Below, one piece after another: positions 1 to 13,666 of a DNA stretch of 64,000 nucleotides. The stretch covers positions 11,468,880 through 11,532,879 of the forward strand of contig CM041538.1 in the NCBI GenBank assembly GCA_023238725.1, read 5' to 3'. The position numbers and the translations under genes were made by a program. This DNA is from Scortum barcoo. Its lineage: Eukaryota > Chordata > Actinopteri > Centrarchiformes > Terapontidae. The first letter of the stretch is position 1. Each line of letters begins with the position of its first letter. Under the pieces are notes generated by a model that was given only the letters and a program-made list of their open reading frames with translations, did not search any database and was not told the origin of the DNA.

Positions 1-119
1 TCATCAAAAATGAAAACATACACATAAAAGACAGATACAATACTTTTTAAAACAGAAGGTATGAGAATGGTTTCCAAAAACTTAGCTGCATTTTTAATCA
101 GCCGTGTCTGTTTTCTCAG

Positions 120-3100
120 GCTGCTCTTCTGGGCTCAGTGTGGCAGTTCCCCAAAGATCGAGAGGTCCAGCTTGGAGGGACGGGACCAGATGGCTGTGGT
201 CTCTTCCTCAATACGCCACCCTGTTGCCCTTTCCCTGGGTATGTTCTGATAATGCAACAGTGAGATTTTGACTTCCTTATATTCATAGTCCATCTGTTAA
301 AAGGGTTTAGAGAAGTTTCAAGATGGGGAACACCATCAGCTTCCTATTTTTGAAATAGGAACCGTGTGCGCGTGTGCGTGCAGCTAAAGTCACAGGCCAG
401 TTGCCACTGCAGTTAACTTCAATATGTCTTGAAGTCTCTCACTGTTGCTGGTGATGTTTTTTTTTTTTTTTTTTTTAAAGATATTCCTCGCCAGCTGCTA
501 TACTGGGTTGACCAGGGAATGAGAAGCATTTCCAGAGTTAATCTAGACGGTCGTCACCGTAAAACAGTGGTCGAATCTAATGGTTACCTGGACCGGCCCT
601 TCGGACTGGCTGTGTTTGAGGTAAAACAACTCTGCAATGAAATGGAGACTGGCATACCTATGCCTTTTAAACCTATTTTAATACTGTAGTTGAAGTAATT
701 AAGCAAGAATGTCTACAGCCATAACAGAAAGCCTTTTATGACTGATAACATCAAGTCCCACAAGATGTAGACCTGACCTTGAAAACCTTTTACACACAAG
801 AAATGATAAATCACTACTGCCCCTTCATGTACTGCCCCAGTATATATAACCCTTATGCAGAACAAACAAAGGAACAGGCTCCACTCATTTTCTTTTTATA
901 ATTAACCTTGTAAAATCATTGAAGCTTCTGCAAGCATTAGACAATCAATTTTCCTCCTTTTTATGAACTGCTTGGTTCACTTCACAAAATGGATGTTAAG
1001 TGTTGAGGTCAGAGTCCAAAATGTCCTGGTGTAGTGTTATTGCTTTCATGGCAGTGGGCTCAGGTGGTAGAGTGAGTCCACTAATCACATACGTGAATGA
1101 TTAGATCAGCTCCTGATGAGTAGACCGGTACCTTGCATGGAAACCTCTGCCTGTAGTGTCTGAATGTGTCAGTGAATGGGGTGAAAGGTATGGTAAATTG
1201 CTTTGAGTGGTCAGAAGACTAGAAAAGCGCAATACAAGTGCAAGTCCATTTACAATTTATCATTTAAACTATTCCACTTATTGACAGTTCATGAAAAATC
1301 ATAATATTGTAAAAGAAAAAAAAAAAATTTGTTCATAGGCCATCTTTAACTCAACCTGATAAGCAAAGTTGGGTTGAGTTAAAGTCATCAAACATCTGCG
1401 TCAAACGTCTGTCCATTCTGCTTCAGGGTTTTGTATACTGGAGTGAAGAAGTGACCCACTCCATCTGCCGAGCCAACAAACACAATGGGGGCAATTTCCA
1501 GGTGCTGCTGTCAAATGCCACCTCGCCGGGTGGGGTGGTCATCATTCAACCTATTCTCCAACCAAACGGTATGACCAGTCACAGACATTTTTTGGTGCTC
1601 ACCTGTGTGTGTGCACACAATGGGTGCGATACAGAGAGCAGAGGCGAACTGTAACCATAACATGAATAACATAAAATACCATTTAATTTGTTTAATAAAA
1701 GAACAAGGTAAAAAAAAAAATACAATTAACTTGACCTTTAAGGGAGGAGAGGGGTGCGCCCCCCCCAATATAATGGTAGGGAAAACACTGCTGTATGTCG
1801 CAGACTTTGTCTTCAAGTATAAATATGGATGGACACTCTGTTGGTGCTCCTGGCCTTCGACCTTGGAGTCACAGTAATTGCAGTTGTTGATTCCTCTCAA
1901 CTGATCACACGTTTGCTTTCTTAGGGTCGTCTCTATGCGGACACACTGGGATGGTGTGCCAGCACAAGTGCGTTATGGACCTGCTGTCTGAGAGTCCTAA
2001 GTTCAGCTGCACCTCTGAAGAAAGAGAACTGGACAAATCTCCAGAAATTCCTGCCATATCTCGCACCATTCCTCAATCAACTTTATCTGATCCTACATTT
2101 GCTGGAGTCCTCTCTCTTATCAGTAAGTGTCACAGTGTTTCATCAGAACAAACCATCCCCGCCTGGCTGAAAGACATCCTGTGCTCATTTTTTTTAGCAG
2201 TGGAATACTCTTGTAAGAATCGTCACTTGTCCTGTGACACAGAGTGGATCAACACAAAGTAACCAAAGTAAATAAAATAAAACGGCGAAATAAAACAGAA
2301 ATGTAGAGGCACCATTTGGAGTCTGTTATTTGCGCAATTTTGCTGTAAACTTGACTCAATCAAACACTGACTGTAAAAGACAAATTATCCCCCTTAGTTA
2401 CAGTTTCCCAGCTGTCATTTTCCCAACGTCAGTCTGATGTAACTTAAATTTGTGAGTATTAATGTGATGTCACTGTGCACAGAAGTCAGCATGGTCACTC
2501 CCCACTGAGTCATAAACAGGCAGCAGGCAGCGTCTGTCATGGTTCATACTGACAAAGAGCTGCTTTTGAGCTTGACTCTACAGATTCACTCAGAATTCAG
2601 GCATATGTTTATACAGACTACTAAAGACTGCAAAGAGGGGGAATACTTCTTGCTAAGCTGCTAAATTTAACAGTCTCCTAAATACAACACATAATGAAAT
2701 GTAAATATTTCTACAAGCCTGTCCGCAGACAGCCGCTTATCTCAGTGTATCAATATTCTTTTGGTTTTGAGCTACAAATAGTACATTAACTTACTGCTTA
2801 GTTTATCATGTTTAAGGTCTTTGAGTATCTAGAAAAGCACAAATACAAATGAAGTGTATTATTATATATTATATTTATGTGTTTTCCTTCTGAGTTGTAG
2901 CTTTATTTGGTCACAACAGTTTGTTTGTGCACTCAGACGAGGCAAGAGTGATGAAAGAAAGTTTACATAAACTTCTTAATCTGTCATGTCTGCAGATTCT
3001 CCAGAACGTGTTTGTGTGTGTGTGTTTCCTAGTGTTTCTCAGTGTGTTGCTGGTAGGAATGGCTCTGTGGTGGTGGAGAGAGGAGTTCAGGCCGTCCCGG

Positions 3101-4110
3101 TCTCTCACTGAGCAGAGTTTCTCCCTTAAAGAATCCCAGGACCCGCTTATCGTCCAGGAGCTGCCCGTGGGCCCAAATGCATGTCCTGTCAAGGTAAGGG
3201 AAATTTATGTGCGTGCACACAAACACAAACAAACATACTTAAAAAAAGCAGACACAGACACCCTCATTCACCATCAGAAAAGAGATACCTTTCATTCATT
3301 CAGCTGTGCATGTGTACGCATGAGATATAAATATATCTTTAGATAGAAAACTGTTTTAAAGAGGTGTTGATTTTACACTTCATGTTTATTTTAAAGTTGG
3401 TGTTTATCATGTGGCAAACAAGAACAACATACATTCAGAATGAGTGATCAGAAATATTTAAACATTTTACAGCAAGAGATTGTGACATAAAAAATAATCA
3501 AATGATTTTTTTTCACAGATATTTTGAATGTAACAAGACACTATTGAATAATAAGCAGAGGGTTAGACATTGGAACATATTTAATTTCACTTTTTAAATT
3601 TTCAACAATACCCAATGATGTATATTGTTGCACAGTGATGAATATCTAATGTTAAAGAGAAGCATTTAACATAAACATTTCAGGTGTTTATGGTCAGGCC
3701 TCGACAAGAAACATTCTGAGAGGATCACTTTAAATTAGTGTATTTATGTATATTTTGTCATTTTTGACCTTCTGATTTCTATTCATTGTAACAAATGGCA
3801 GCTAAATTGCTTATTGGAGAGAGATGGTAGACAGTATTTTGATTTCCAGTTTATTGTTGCAAATTTACTGTAGAATTTTCTGTTACTGTTGTGTTTTGAT
3901 GTATTTATTATGTATTAATTTAATTCTAGCATACAAATAGTGTTCAGCTTCGGTTTATTAGCATCTTGACACTTTGTTAGCTTCCTAGATAAACAAAACT
4001 TGACCAGCTCCCATCAGGTTAAAGGCTTATGATGTGCAGTAGGTCAACTAAGCCGAGCATTTCTCTGCCGCCAGGAAACTCTGCTTAAGCTGGACTTGGA
4101 CGGTGAATGA
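120..4110 (+). CDS. LDL-receptor-family protein, last six exons (lrp13/VLDLR-like), 5' part outside window
   Basis: I place coding exons at 120-238, 481-620, 1427-1568, 1925-2122, about 2937-3193 and 4075-4110; the reading frame is kept across every junction. The first three encode beta-propeller blades: LLFWAQCGSSPKIERSSLEG, LLYWVDQGMRSISRVNLDG and GFVYWSEEVTHSICRAN. These are the F/YWxD-type LDLR class B repeats that release ligand at low pH. Exon 4 carries EGF-like cysteines (CGHTGMVCQHKC) and a Ser/Thr/Pro-containing stalk. Exon 5 holds a single membrane span (about 3000-3075, ILQNVFVCVCFLVFLSVLLV) ending in WWWRE, followed by the cytoplasmic tail, which ends in LDLDGE-stop in exon 6. The tail is about 50 residues and has no NPxY endocytosis motif, unlike LDLR, VLDLR and LRP8. 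The family is clear. The exact member is not: lrp13 is my best guess from neighbourhood and tail. The 2937 acceptor is the least certain boundary; it was chosen because it fits the phase of the perfect GTAAGT donor at 2123. Confidence 0.8.
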
Positions 4111-6240
4111 AGAAGTGTGACACAGATGGTCAGCTGACTGAGCTTCACCCGGTCAGCCTCCGCACCGTCCTTGGATCTGACAGGACGACAAGACAACAAA
4201 CGCAGCTGATCACCGTGTCCTGTCCCAACTCCCTCTGCAGGTTAAAATCACTCAAGAAATGAGTCGGTGGTAAATATCAGAGTTGAGATGGGGAAAGAGC
4301 TTTCAAACAATAACTTCTGTTGCATCTTTAGTTTTGAAGAAATATCACTCCACAGCCCTGGTGGCTTCAAAATTCTTCTTGGTTGATGAGGATGTTTGTT
4401 TATATTTTACTCTGAAAGCTGAGAGCAGCAATGAGTAATGAGCACAGATCAGCCTTCGTGATGAGCCTTCAAGTACGCAGCTTTATTTTTTGATATCTGA
4501 AATGTTCCTCAACCAGCTGTGTTATAACTGTAGGTGTCCAAGTCAATCAGTGCAAAGGTGATCTATTTAGAATAGTGTTGAAACTTGAGTTTATTGATTG
4601 CTTAGTTGATCGACAGATTTTCCTTTTCTTCTGTGATGGTTAACTAAATATATTTGGCTGTTGCTCAGACTCATTTCCCCCTACTTTCTTATTCTTCTTC
4701 TTCTTACAGAGCAAACAATTAATTGATTGGTTGGTTGAAAGAAATTAATTGATTGTTGCGGTCCTAATTTAAATTTAATTTTACTGTTTAGTTGCACTTT
4801 CTTTCTCAACTTTTATTTAATCTGATTGTAATTTCCAGTATTATGGACAGTTTTTACTTTCCAACATCAAGCAGGGACATCTTGACTCATCTGACTCCAT
4901 TTTCCTAAGAAAAACAGGTGCTCCACTGGTTTGCTCTTGGCCTTCAGGATTTTCACTCTCTTGGTCCGTCAGTTTCAGACTGGTCAGTCAGAGATACGCA
5001 GAGGTACGCTGCCCGTTTCTTGATAAACAGTCTAATAGGATGATGCTTTTAGTGTTTGCATACTAGATCAAAAGAAAAGTTCAGTTTGGGTTTCTTCCCA
5101 ACAGTTTAACGAGAATATTGATACCACTCTCACATTTGATGAATTGTCTTGTGGGAAAAAAAAAATGTTACTCTTTCAGACAAAGCTGTTCCCCAGTTTT
5201 CAGTCTTTATGTGAAGTTAACCCACTGCTAGGTCCTGTTTTGTATTTACCGTGAGTGGTATCAGTTTTCTTGGTAACTCCTTGTAATAAAGTGAGCATTT
5301 TTTTCTCAAAATGTTGAAACATTCCTTTAAAGCCCCCCAGAACTTAATGTGAAATCACGTTTTGCCTGATTGAGATGTAATAGGGCTTCTCTGACTAATT
5401 CAGTTTGGGGGCCTTTAATCCTATAATAAACAAATCCGAAGCTGTGGCATCGTAACATCGTTTTGATAAACTCATCCATCACAGATGTCCTGATTGTTAA
5501 ACCCACTTTTCACTTAGTGCTTCCTAAACTGCTACTGTTTTTTAGGCTCCATCTCAAAGATGGATGCCTCTAAAATCCAGATTTGTATATATATTTTTTG
5601 TTTGTTTTTCTTTTAGTGAACCATAATTTTTCAGTTAATATTTGTACCACAGTATTCGATTGTTCAGCATTTTGGGAATTTTGCTTCTTGTCCAACATGA
5701 CGAAGTCTGTTTCCCAAAATGCCAAACTATATTGGTGCAGATACTAATGCTCAAAATAAAATGGGGAAATGAAGCCTAGCTCACCCAATGGCAATAATAC
5801 TGTAATATAGTTAATGAAATCAGTGAAGAGACTAATAGGATTTCTTGTTTGTTTGGAGTTTGGATACTTTCTGAGCGCTCATGCTACACTGGGAGGAATT
5901 ATGTATTTTGTTTCATTAAATGCTTTTCACTCTTGCGCACAGAGCCTGGTTAGTGTTGCAGTGAATGTTCGGTTGATGGACCTGCCTTGTTTGAATTCAG
6001 TTGTTTTGTGCTGTTTTTGTGACAAAGAAATATAGACGTCTGCTGAACTGATAAAAATCTATCTGGATTAATTGAGAGGATAATCTGTAAGTGTGCTCAA
6101 ACTGCTGAGTGGTGTGGTTGGTATTTATTTTTAGGATGGGTTTTATTTATTTTTGGGCAGCATTATAGTCATTGTTGTACTGTATTTGTACCATAGATGA
6201 AGCTGATAGGTGCTGTAAATGAATCAAATAAAGTATTTTA
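4111..6240 (+). other. Probable long 3' UTR of the LDL-receptor-family gene
   Basis: This stretch follows the stop codon at 4110 and holds no convincing open frame. It is AT-rich with short T and A runs. An AATAAA at 6227-6232 is the clearest candidate cleavage signal, so the 3' UTR may be about 2.1 kb long. A short frame at 5814-6035 has no family resemblance and is probably chance. Confidence 0.4.
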
Positions 6241-8828
6241 TGTTTTTTCCTACATCTTGCATTCATATTTCATCGTCACACATCGAATCTTCTTTGCCTC
6301 TGGCACTATAAAATGTTAATGCTTCACATTAACATAAGTCTGTAGTTGATTAACTACTGTGTAAATGTAATTACCGGAGAACGATTAAATGTGTTTATGA
6401 CAAAGCAAACGTAGTACGTCACGGAAGCAATCTGGAACTTTATCAGTTCTATGGACTTTCTAAAGCCTAATAAAGCAGCGGATTGTCTTTTGATTAATCA
6501 GTGTTTGCAGTCCAAGAGTCCTAGAGTTTACATGGGAGATTACTAACCGGCTGCCTGTGCTGCCACAGTAACAGGTACAGCTTCTCCCTGTTTTCATAGT
6601 GGATTAGTTTCCATTACCCACTGCCCTTAGTAGATAATACGTTACGATACGTTATCAAATTTACAAACATATTTATTTTTTATTCTATGGCACTTTCCCA
6701 AACAATGTATGTACAAAGTAGGATATATAAAAGGAAAAATAAAATTCTGTAGTAGTAGTAGTAGTAGTATATAAAAATGAAAATTTAAATAGTTAATCCT
6801 GAGGAAGTTGTGAATGTTTGACCAAACGTTGGTGGCACTACGGAAAGTCAGGACATCACCAAAATCATTAGGATTTGTCCTCTGAATACCATGGAAACGT
6901 GCCACATGTTATGACAATCCATAAAAAATAACCTGTTGGTTGCCCTTGAAGAAAATTCTACCCAGCATCCAGCAGGAGATTTTTTTTTCCATCATTACTA
7001 AAATAACGGACAGGCAGAAAGATGATGCCATTCTCAGAGGCGCTAAGGCGGCTTAAATGTGTTGCAGCCATGAGGCCTGGGAGTGATAAAAGCATGGGTG
7101 ACCGCTTGCCCATATGTTTGATTTGCAAATTCAAACGCAAGCAAGATGGCAATGCTGTGACGTTCGGTGTTTTGTTGTGGCCTCGAAGTCATTCGAGTCA
7201 TCTACCTTTTAGTTTGTGATTAAAACCATAGCCATTTAGTGCATTTATGTATTAAACAGTTTATCGATATATCAGCACCCAGCTGCTTGAAATATCTGTC
7301 TTTTCCTCCTCCAGCTAAACTGTATTATGGATGACAAGAATTGAACAAAACATGTCTTTTAGAAATGGAACTAAAATTTGATTGCTGTCACTTCTTGATA
7401 CTCAGAAACGAAACACATTTATGCGGTTTGAAGGTGAAGATGAAGAAAGACCAACAGTGTAGGTAAGGAAATAAGCACAGATAAGGCCATCATTATTACT
7501 GACAACAAGACTACCAATTCTATCTAATTGGATCTGCAGATTCCAGATAGGACTGCGTTATTATCACTTATGTCTCAAGGATACCATGAATTACTGTTAG
7601 TCTGCTCAGTAAAAATACAGTTGGGAAATGTAAAGTTATGGCATCCTTTTACTATCCTTATGATTCAAGTTGCAAATAAAGTCATACAAAGTCTTGCAAA
7701 GTGATGCTACTAAAAAAGACTAACAAAGGGAGAGCTCTACCACAGTGGAACATTAATGCCTTGTAAGCCTCTGGCAGACAGTAGCACATTTGACAGCTGT
7801 CCAAAGAGGTCAGCTTTTGCAGGTTTATGAAGACTTTATTAGCCGTAAGGACACGCTTGTGACTGTGTACAAACTTGCTAAAGTTTGTCATCTCTGCTAG
7901 ACCCTCTGTCCCTGCAAGAAACAATGATCGCTGTGCCAAGTGTGGGTCACACCCAGATCCCCTTAAATGTGTCCATTGTAAACAAAGACAGAATTAGAGC
8001 GCTTTTCTCTCATGGGAGCATCTTGTCCGGGAACAACAAAATGTACTGTTGTTTCCCTGATTTGTTTATGAGCAGTAATTGTGAACTATTTAACCCGTGG
8101 CTAAAGATTTGGAAAAAGATTTTAAATCTCTTTAATATGCATTTTTAAATTAAGTTTAAGTGATATGTTTGAAAAGAAAAGCCTAAATACAATAGTCCCT
8201 ACTTTTCATGACTCTCTGTTTTATGTAACAGCCGGATTACTAAAGTGCTATGGAACTTGTATAAAGAATATGAAAACTTGTTTCTCCACCATGTCTGTAA
8301 AGTACAGTGGCCACAATGGGGAAATGAAAGTAACCAAGAATGAGGGGAGGGGAAGGTGATTCAAGAGAAGAATAAGAAGAAAACAGCCAAATCAACATAA
8401 GGCCTTATTTCGCCCTTTGTTTCGACTTTTCAAAATCCTTAAATTAACTTTGTCTCCTAATCCTGCCTCCCTCCCACTAAATTTACAACTGCTTAAGGAA
8501 ACCTGGAAAGGCTCCAATGAGATTAAATCCTCGCTACTTGCCCTTGATCTCGAAGTCTGATTAATCAAATGCCCATGTGTTGTCTTCACGGTAACAGTCA
8601 GAGAGGGGGATCTCTTTCGCTGTGGACTCCAATTTCAGCTTCTACTCAGCCACAAAAACAGGAAGAGACATTATTAACTGGGATATCGCTTTCTCCTGGA
8701 CCAGATGGGCCTTTATGATAAGTCAGCAAGCCATTTGTTGCTAGAGTCATCTTCCTGAACTGTTTCCTGTCATGCTTTTTTTCTTTTCCCTCTGTTTCAT
8801 TGGCTTCCTGCCTTGAAACACAGTTGCT
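6241..8828. other. Intergenic spacer before kcnv2
   Basis: No gene or recognisable transposon was found. There is a short (TAG)n tract near 6749-6769. The last ~250 bases before 8829 would contain the kcnv2 5' UTR and promoter, but no core element stands out clearly. Confidence 0.4.
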
Positions 8829-11800
8829 ATGGCTTCAGAAACTGCTCAGCTGCAGAAATGTTTGCAAAACCGCCGCTTGACTGTCAACTGTCTCCCAAAG
8901 GGTGTAGAGGACAACAAAACCTTCCCATTTTCCCAGGCGAAAACAGTCAAAGCATGGAGGTCTCTGGAGAATCTTGACAGTCCTGGATTCAAAGAAGAGT
9001 GCCCCAAAGCAGAGGGCAGACCTGAACACCAACAGTGCATCAACGTTAATGTTGGGGGGAAAGTGTTTCATATCCCCAAACGCTCTGCAGCTAAATATCC
9101 TCAGACCCGAATAGGTTCACTGGCTCTCTGCAGGGACCGAGCTAAACTTCTCACTCTGTGTGACGACTACTCTGTGCGCAATAATGAGTTCTTCTTTGAC
9201 CGTGACCCAGCCTTCTTCCACCACATCTGCCATTTCTACTCAACTGGGGTGCTCTGGATTGTGCGGGAAATGTGCCCCATCAACTACGAGGAGGAGATCG
9301 CATACTGGGGCCTGAGCCTGAAGGACACCCAGTTATGCTGTTGGATGATGTTTGAGGAGAAAATCGATGAGGTCAGGGACAACCTGAAGGTGGAGATGGA
9401 GCTGATGGCCAAGATCGATGTGAAGTACGACAACGAGTGTTTCAAGGACATGATCTTTGGGAGTGTGCGGAAGAATCTGTGGAACATCGTGGAGGATCCG
9501 TACTCTTCGACTGTGGCGAAGGCTTTCACTGTACTCTCCAACCTTTTTGTGCTCTTCTCCATCGTCGCAATGACTCTCAACACTGTGGAGGAGCTTCAGA
9601 TCTATAGAATCAACGGCAAGACACACATGGAATGGGTGGAGATCATCACCATTGTGTTCTTCACCTTTGAATATTTAATTCGCCTTGTCACAACTCCTAA
9701 CATTGTGATGTTTTTAAAGAGCGGACTCAACTTTGTGGACATGGTGGCTGTCATGCCTTATTTTGTCCAGATCGTCTTTGATACCTTTACTGATAGTGAG
9801 GACGTAAATGCACAGGAGGACCTCAGGACCATGGCTCGGGTCAGCAAGCTCAGCCATGTCCTCAAGGTCGTCAAGCTGCTGCGGATATTTCGGATTTTGA
9901 AGCTGGCTCGACACTCCACCGGCATGAGAGCGTTTGGGTTCACTCTGCGGCAGTGTTACCAGCAGGCCTGTTGCATTTTCCTCTTCATCGCCATGGGAAT
10001 CTTCACTTTCTCTGCTCTCCTTCATTCTGCCGAGAGGGAAACTGAGGGATCTCCTATCAGCAGTATCCCATATGCCTGGTGGTGGGCTGCAGTGAGTATC
10101 AGTAGATGTGGATCTCAGATTTTAATCCAGTTAATTTTCCTCTATGTACACCTCCATCTTCCTTCTGATCAGGATGTAACCATTCAATAATTGCTTGACC
10201 CCAAACAGTGCTGCTTGCATCGTTTTTGAGAGGTGCTCATCTGATTGACTTCACGCTTGACACTGAAACACCTGCCAAGTGCGAAGTCCTATTTAGATAG
10301 TTTCACTTCTTTACAGGGTTATTCAGAAGAAAACCGCACTGTAAACAAAGGTCAAATCATGTTACATCTAGTAACACACGTCCCCTGTAGCCTATATGTT
10401 CTCTGGAGTCTGTAGGTGGTAATACAGTCTTATACATGTTTCCTCAATGCTTTACTTCCATACCACTTAAGACATCAGATCGTTTAATGTCACTATCCTG
10501 CACCAGTAACATTAGGGTATGGAAGCTGCAGGATATTGTATCTTTATTTCCCACTCTTAGAGATTTTCTTAGAGGGTAATTTGTGACCCATTACAACAGA
10601 ACATTATTCCAACGGTCTAAAGACAGAGGGTGTCGTCTGTTGTACAAATTGTAAAGCCTCTTCAAACTTTGATTTGTGATATTAAGCTATACAAATAAAA
10701 ATGACTTAAGAACTGTATTGTAAAACAAAGTGACATCCATCTTACCTTCCATTCTTATTAGACTTTTTGTTAGAAGGTACTAAAATCATTGTACAAAAGC
10801 TGTGCATATTGCATGAGTGAAATTGGTGTGTATGGTCTGCAGCTATAAAGAAGAAATTTTGGTCCCAAAGACTGGGCAAACATTGTTGAGCACTGGGGCT
10901 TTCATGATTATTGGTTTATACTAGTCAATTTATCAAATAAATATTTTAAAATATATTATTTCAACTGTGTTTTACTATATTGTCATACAGCAGCATTACA
11001 GTGTGTTATAACCCATTTTTTAAATGTTTATATATTGCTTATAAATGCTAAGTTTGGAGGGTTAAAGTGTTACATATATTAGAAAAAGTCTGAATTTGAC
11101 TAAACTTATCTTTTCCATGTTTACCATCAATAGTATGTTCTGTTCTTCTGTTCTCTGTTGTGTAAGCCTTTGAATATTCATTACAGACCAATAAAATATT
11201 TAGCATGCTGTAATAAAAGTATGCTGGGAAACTCATACAGTAAACTATATCTCCCCACATCGCCTGCTTCTGTTTCAGACATCTTTATTGCATGAAGGTA
11301 AAGAGGAGACCTGGATAACATAAATGTGAATGTTTTAACACCAGAATTTTTGCCAACTCCTTGTCCCCACAGTGGTACAATATGGCAAAATTAGGACTAT
11401 ACCAAGTGCTTGGATATGTGATCACTGGTTTAGACCTAGACTGAAGTCTCTGTCCTCCCCTCTCTTGCTCTCTTATTGAGAAATAAAAGCATTAAACACA
11501 ATAATATGCAATACAGCCAGCCAGTTTGTATGTTTGTTAAATGTCACTACAGGCGGTGGTTTGCTTGTCAATCCTGCTATTCCTTGTGAAAAATGTGGAT
11601 CAAAAACATCTATTTAGCTACATCAACCACCTGCTTGGATTTTAACCTGCCATAATGAAATTGGTGTCTCAATAGCTCTGATTTGGGCCACAGCAACAAA
11701 AAACAGAATAACCCAAAAACAGAATAATTCAATAATAATTGAAACTTGCCGCTGCCTGAGACTCAATTACCTGCTGTGTTTTGCATGGGCAGGTGTGTTA

Positions 11801-12290
11801 TAAGTAGCCACTGGAACAGAGAGGGGATCTTCCCTCTTTCAGACGTCTCCTCTCTGTCAGTCTCTGGTTTCGTGGATGTTGGCCAACCCCTTTACAATGT
11901 TTCAGATTTAGCTCATTCTTCTAAACCTCATGAACTGCATAGTGATGAAAAAGTTAAAGAAAACTGAATAATATGGGACCGTTCACTCTCCTCTTTCAGG
12001 TCAGTATCTCCACTGTGGGCTACGGGGATGTGGTTCCTGTAACTGTCCTGGGCCGCATTGTGGCCTTTGGCTGCATCTCTTTTGGTATCATCCTCAACGG
12101 CATGCCGATCTCTTTCCTCTTTAACAAGTTCTCTGATTACTATGCCAAGCTAAAGGCCCAGGAATACAACACCACCTTAGTGCAGCGGCGCTTTCAGCTT
12201 AAGAGACGCCTCCGACGCAAAATGGACATATGTTTTCATCCTTCAAAGGACAATAACAGCACAGACAGCTGCTGTGAGAGCCCACACTGA
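8829..12290 (+). CDS. kcnv2: Voltage-gated K+ channel modifier subunit Kv8.2 (kcnv2)
   Basis: There are two coding exons, 8829-10091 (421 codons) and 12000-12290 (96 codons plus stop), giving 517 aa against about 545 in human. The intron is phase 0 and sits between WWWAA and VSISTVGYGD, the usual position in this subfamily. Order of domains: cytoplasmic T1/BTB tetramerisation domain (about residues 70-180, starting INVNVGGKVF), S1 about 230-252, S2 270-288, S3 299-318, S4 about 337-362 (KVVKLLRIFRILKLARHSTG), S5 about 378-398 (CYQQACCIFLFIAMGIFTFS), selectivity filter TVGYGD, and S6 GIILNGMPISFLFNKFSDYY. The S6 hinge reads P-I-S rather than the P-x-P of conducting Kv channels, which marks an electrically silent KvS subunit. 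Family knowledge: Kv8.2 does not form channels alone but joins Kv2 in photoreceptors and shifts gating. The start is the first ATG of the frame. Whether this is the orthologue or a retained 2R/3R duplicate of human KCNV2 cannot be decided here. Confidence 0.93.
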
Positions 12291-13400
12291 ATGAATCTTG
12301 AAATAACGTCATAATTTATAGGATCCTGTCAGTGTGACTGTGTTGTTTGGTGAACTTGAAACTGAATCTTTGTGCATGACAATGTGGGTGCAGAGATAAG
12401 AATCCGCCTGTGAATAAAAATGCAAAGAGGATATGGGTGAGAAAGAAGGCTTAAGGAGGAAGTGGGTTGTCATTGTTTTGCATTGACCACTTGTACTACC
12501 CATAGAAGCAAAGCTTGGAGGCATTGACGATAAGCAATTTTATTTTGCATAACTTACGGTACAGTTACGGTACTTTTGAAAGACATGTGGGTGTAAGGAA
12601 CAGTTTGTATTACACAGTCAAGTTGGATATAAGCTGCATCCACAACAAATCTTAACTGGACTTAAACTTCAAATTTTATAATTGTGATCAGTAAGTGACT
12701 GTAAATGAATAGAACATAGTGAATGTTTCAGTCCATAAACTTCACTCACGTTTCCTATCAGTACTGTCATGTATGTTACGTGATCACTTTCTATCATATG
12801 AATTAAAGCAGATTGAACTTTCTGAACTGTAAACATGCCTGTCAATGGGTCATTATTACACTGAAAAATCAGCTATGCAAGTTCCAACAGACGAAAGGTT
12901 TAAGTCAATATTTGAGAAAGGCTTGACAGAGAAAAAACATTGTGGTTAAAAGTAGATAGGTTTGTCACACTGTGATGATGAGGAACACAATGTGCTGTTG
13001 CTGTCAGATTTTTATAAGATGTTTTTGGCAATAGCTTGTCTCATTTGTCCTGTTACTATTCTTTTTTTTTTTTATTTATGTCATATGTTTCTAAATTGAG
13101 ATAAATTAAACCTTGACATAAATGAATTTGAATTTGAATTTGAATTTGACATTGAACATCGCTGACATCTGATGACTAATTTGTCTATCTGGTGTAGAGG
13201 ATGGCCTGCTTGAAGGTTCCTGTCTAAACTGTCACTATCTCCTGTGATCTGACAGCCAGATGAAAACAGCTTTGCATTAGTGAGCCTAAGACGTAAGACT
13301 TGATTAATAACATTTGGAAATGCAGCATAACTTTGATGTCAATTTCTGTATATGTTAATACAATACATGGGTGGAGAGGTTAAAGCAAAAGTTAAACATT
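12291..13400 (+). other. kcnv2 3' UTR and downstream spacer
   Basis: Candidate polyadenylation signals are AATAAA at 12413-12418 and ATTAAA at 12802-12807. A short (AATTTG)n tract lies at about 13124-13149. No gene was seen. Confidence 0.4.
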
Positions 13401-13404
13401 TTTG

Positions 13405-13655
13405 AAAACAAAGTCAAAATCAAATTTATTTATTTAAAGAGCCCAAAATCACAAACATCGTTTGCCTCTGAGGGCTTTACAATCTGTACAGTTGTGACAC
13501 CCTCTGTCCTTAGACCCTTGAACCGGGTCAGGAAAAATCTTCAAAAAACCCTTTCATGGGAAAAAGAAGAAACCTGAGGAAGAGCCACAGATAAGGGATC
13601 CCTCTCCCTGGGACGGATAGATGTGCAATAGATGCCACATGTACAAAGAACATGA
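13405..13655. repeat. SINE-like teleost interspersed repeat
   Basis: It starts with tttatttatttaaagagccc and contains gagggctttacaatctgtac, then a ccctctgtccttagaccctt block and a ctgaggaagagccacagata block. I recognise this from memory as a dispersed sequence found in many fish genomes. The exact family and ends are not determined. It abuts the Tc1 fragment that follows. Confidence 0.5.
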
Positions 13656-13666
13656 TCAGTCATATA

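Noticed and set aside
120..4110. Naming the first gene vldlr because it adjoins kcnv2
   Set aside because: The tail lacks the NPxY motif present in VLDLR, and the neighbourhood is the JAK3 side, so no symbol was assigned.
5814..6035. 73-codon frame with a hydrophobic start in the LDLR-family 3' UTR
   Set aside because: No signal-peptide cleavage context, no family resemblance, no exon structure.
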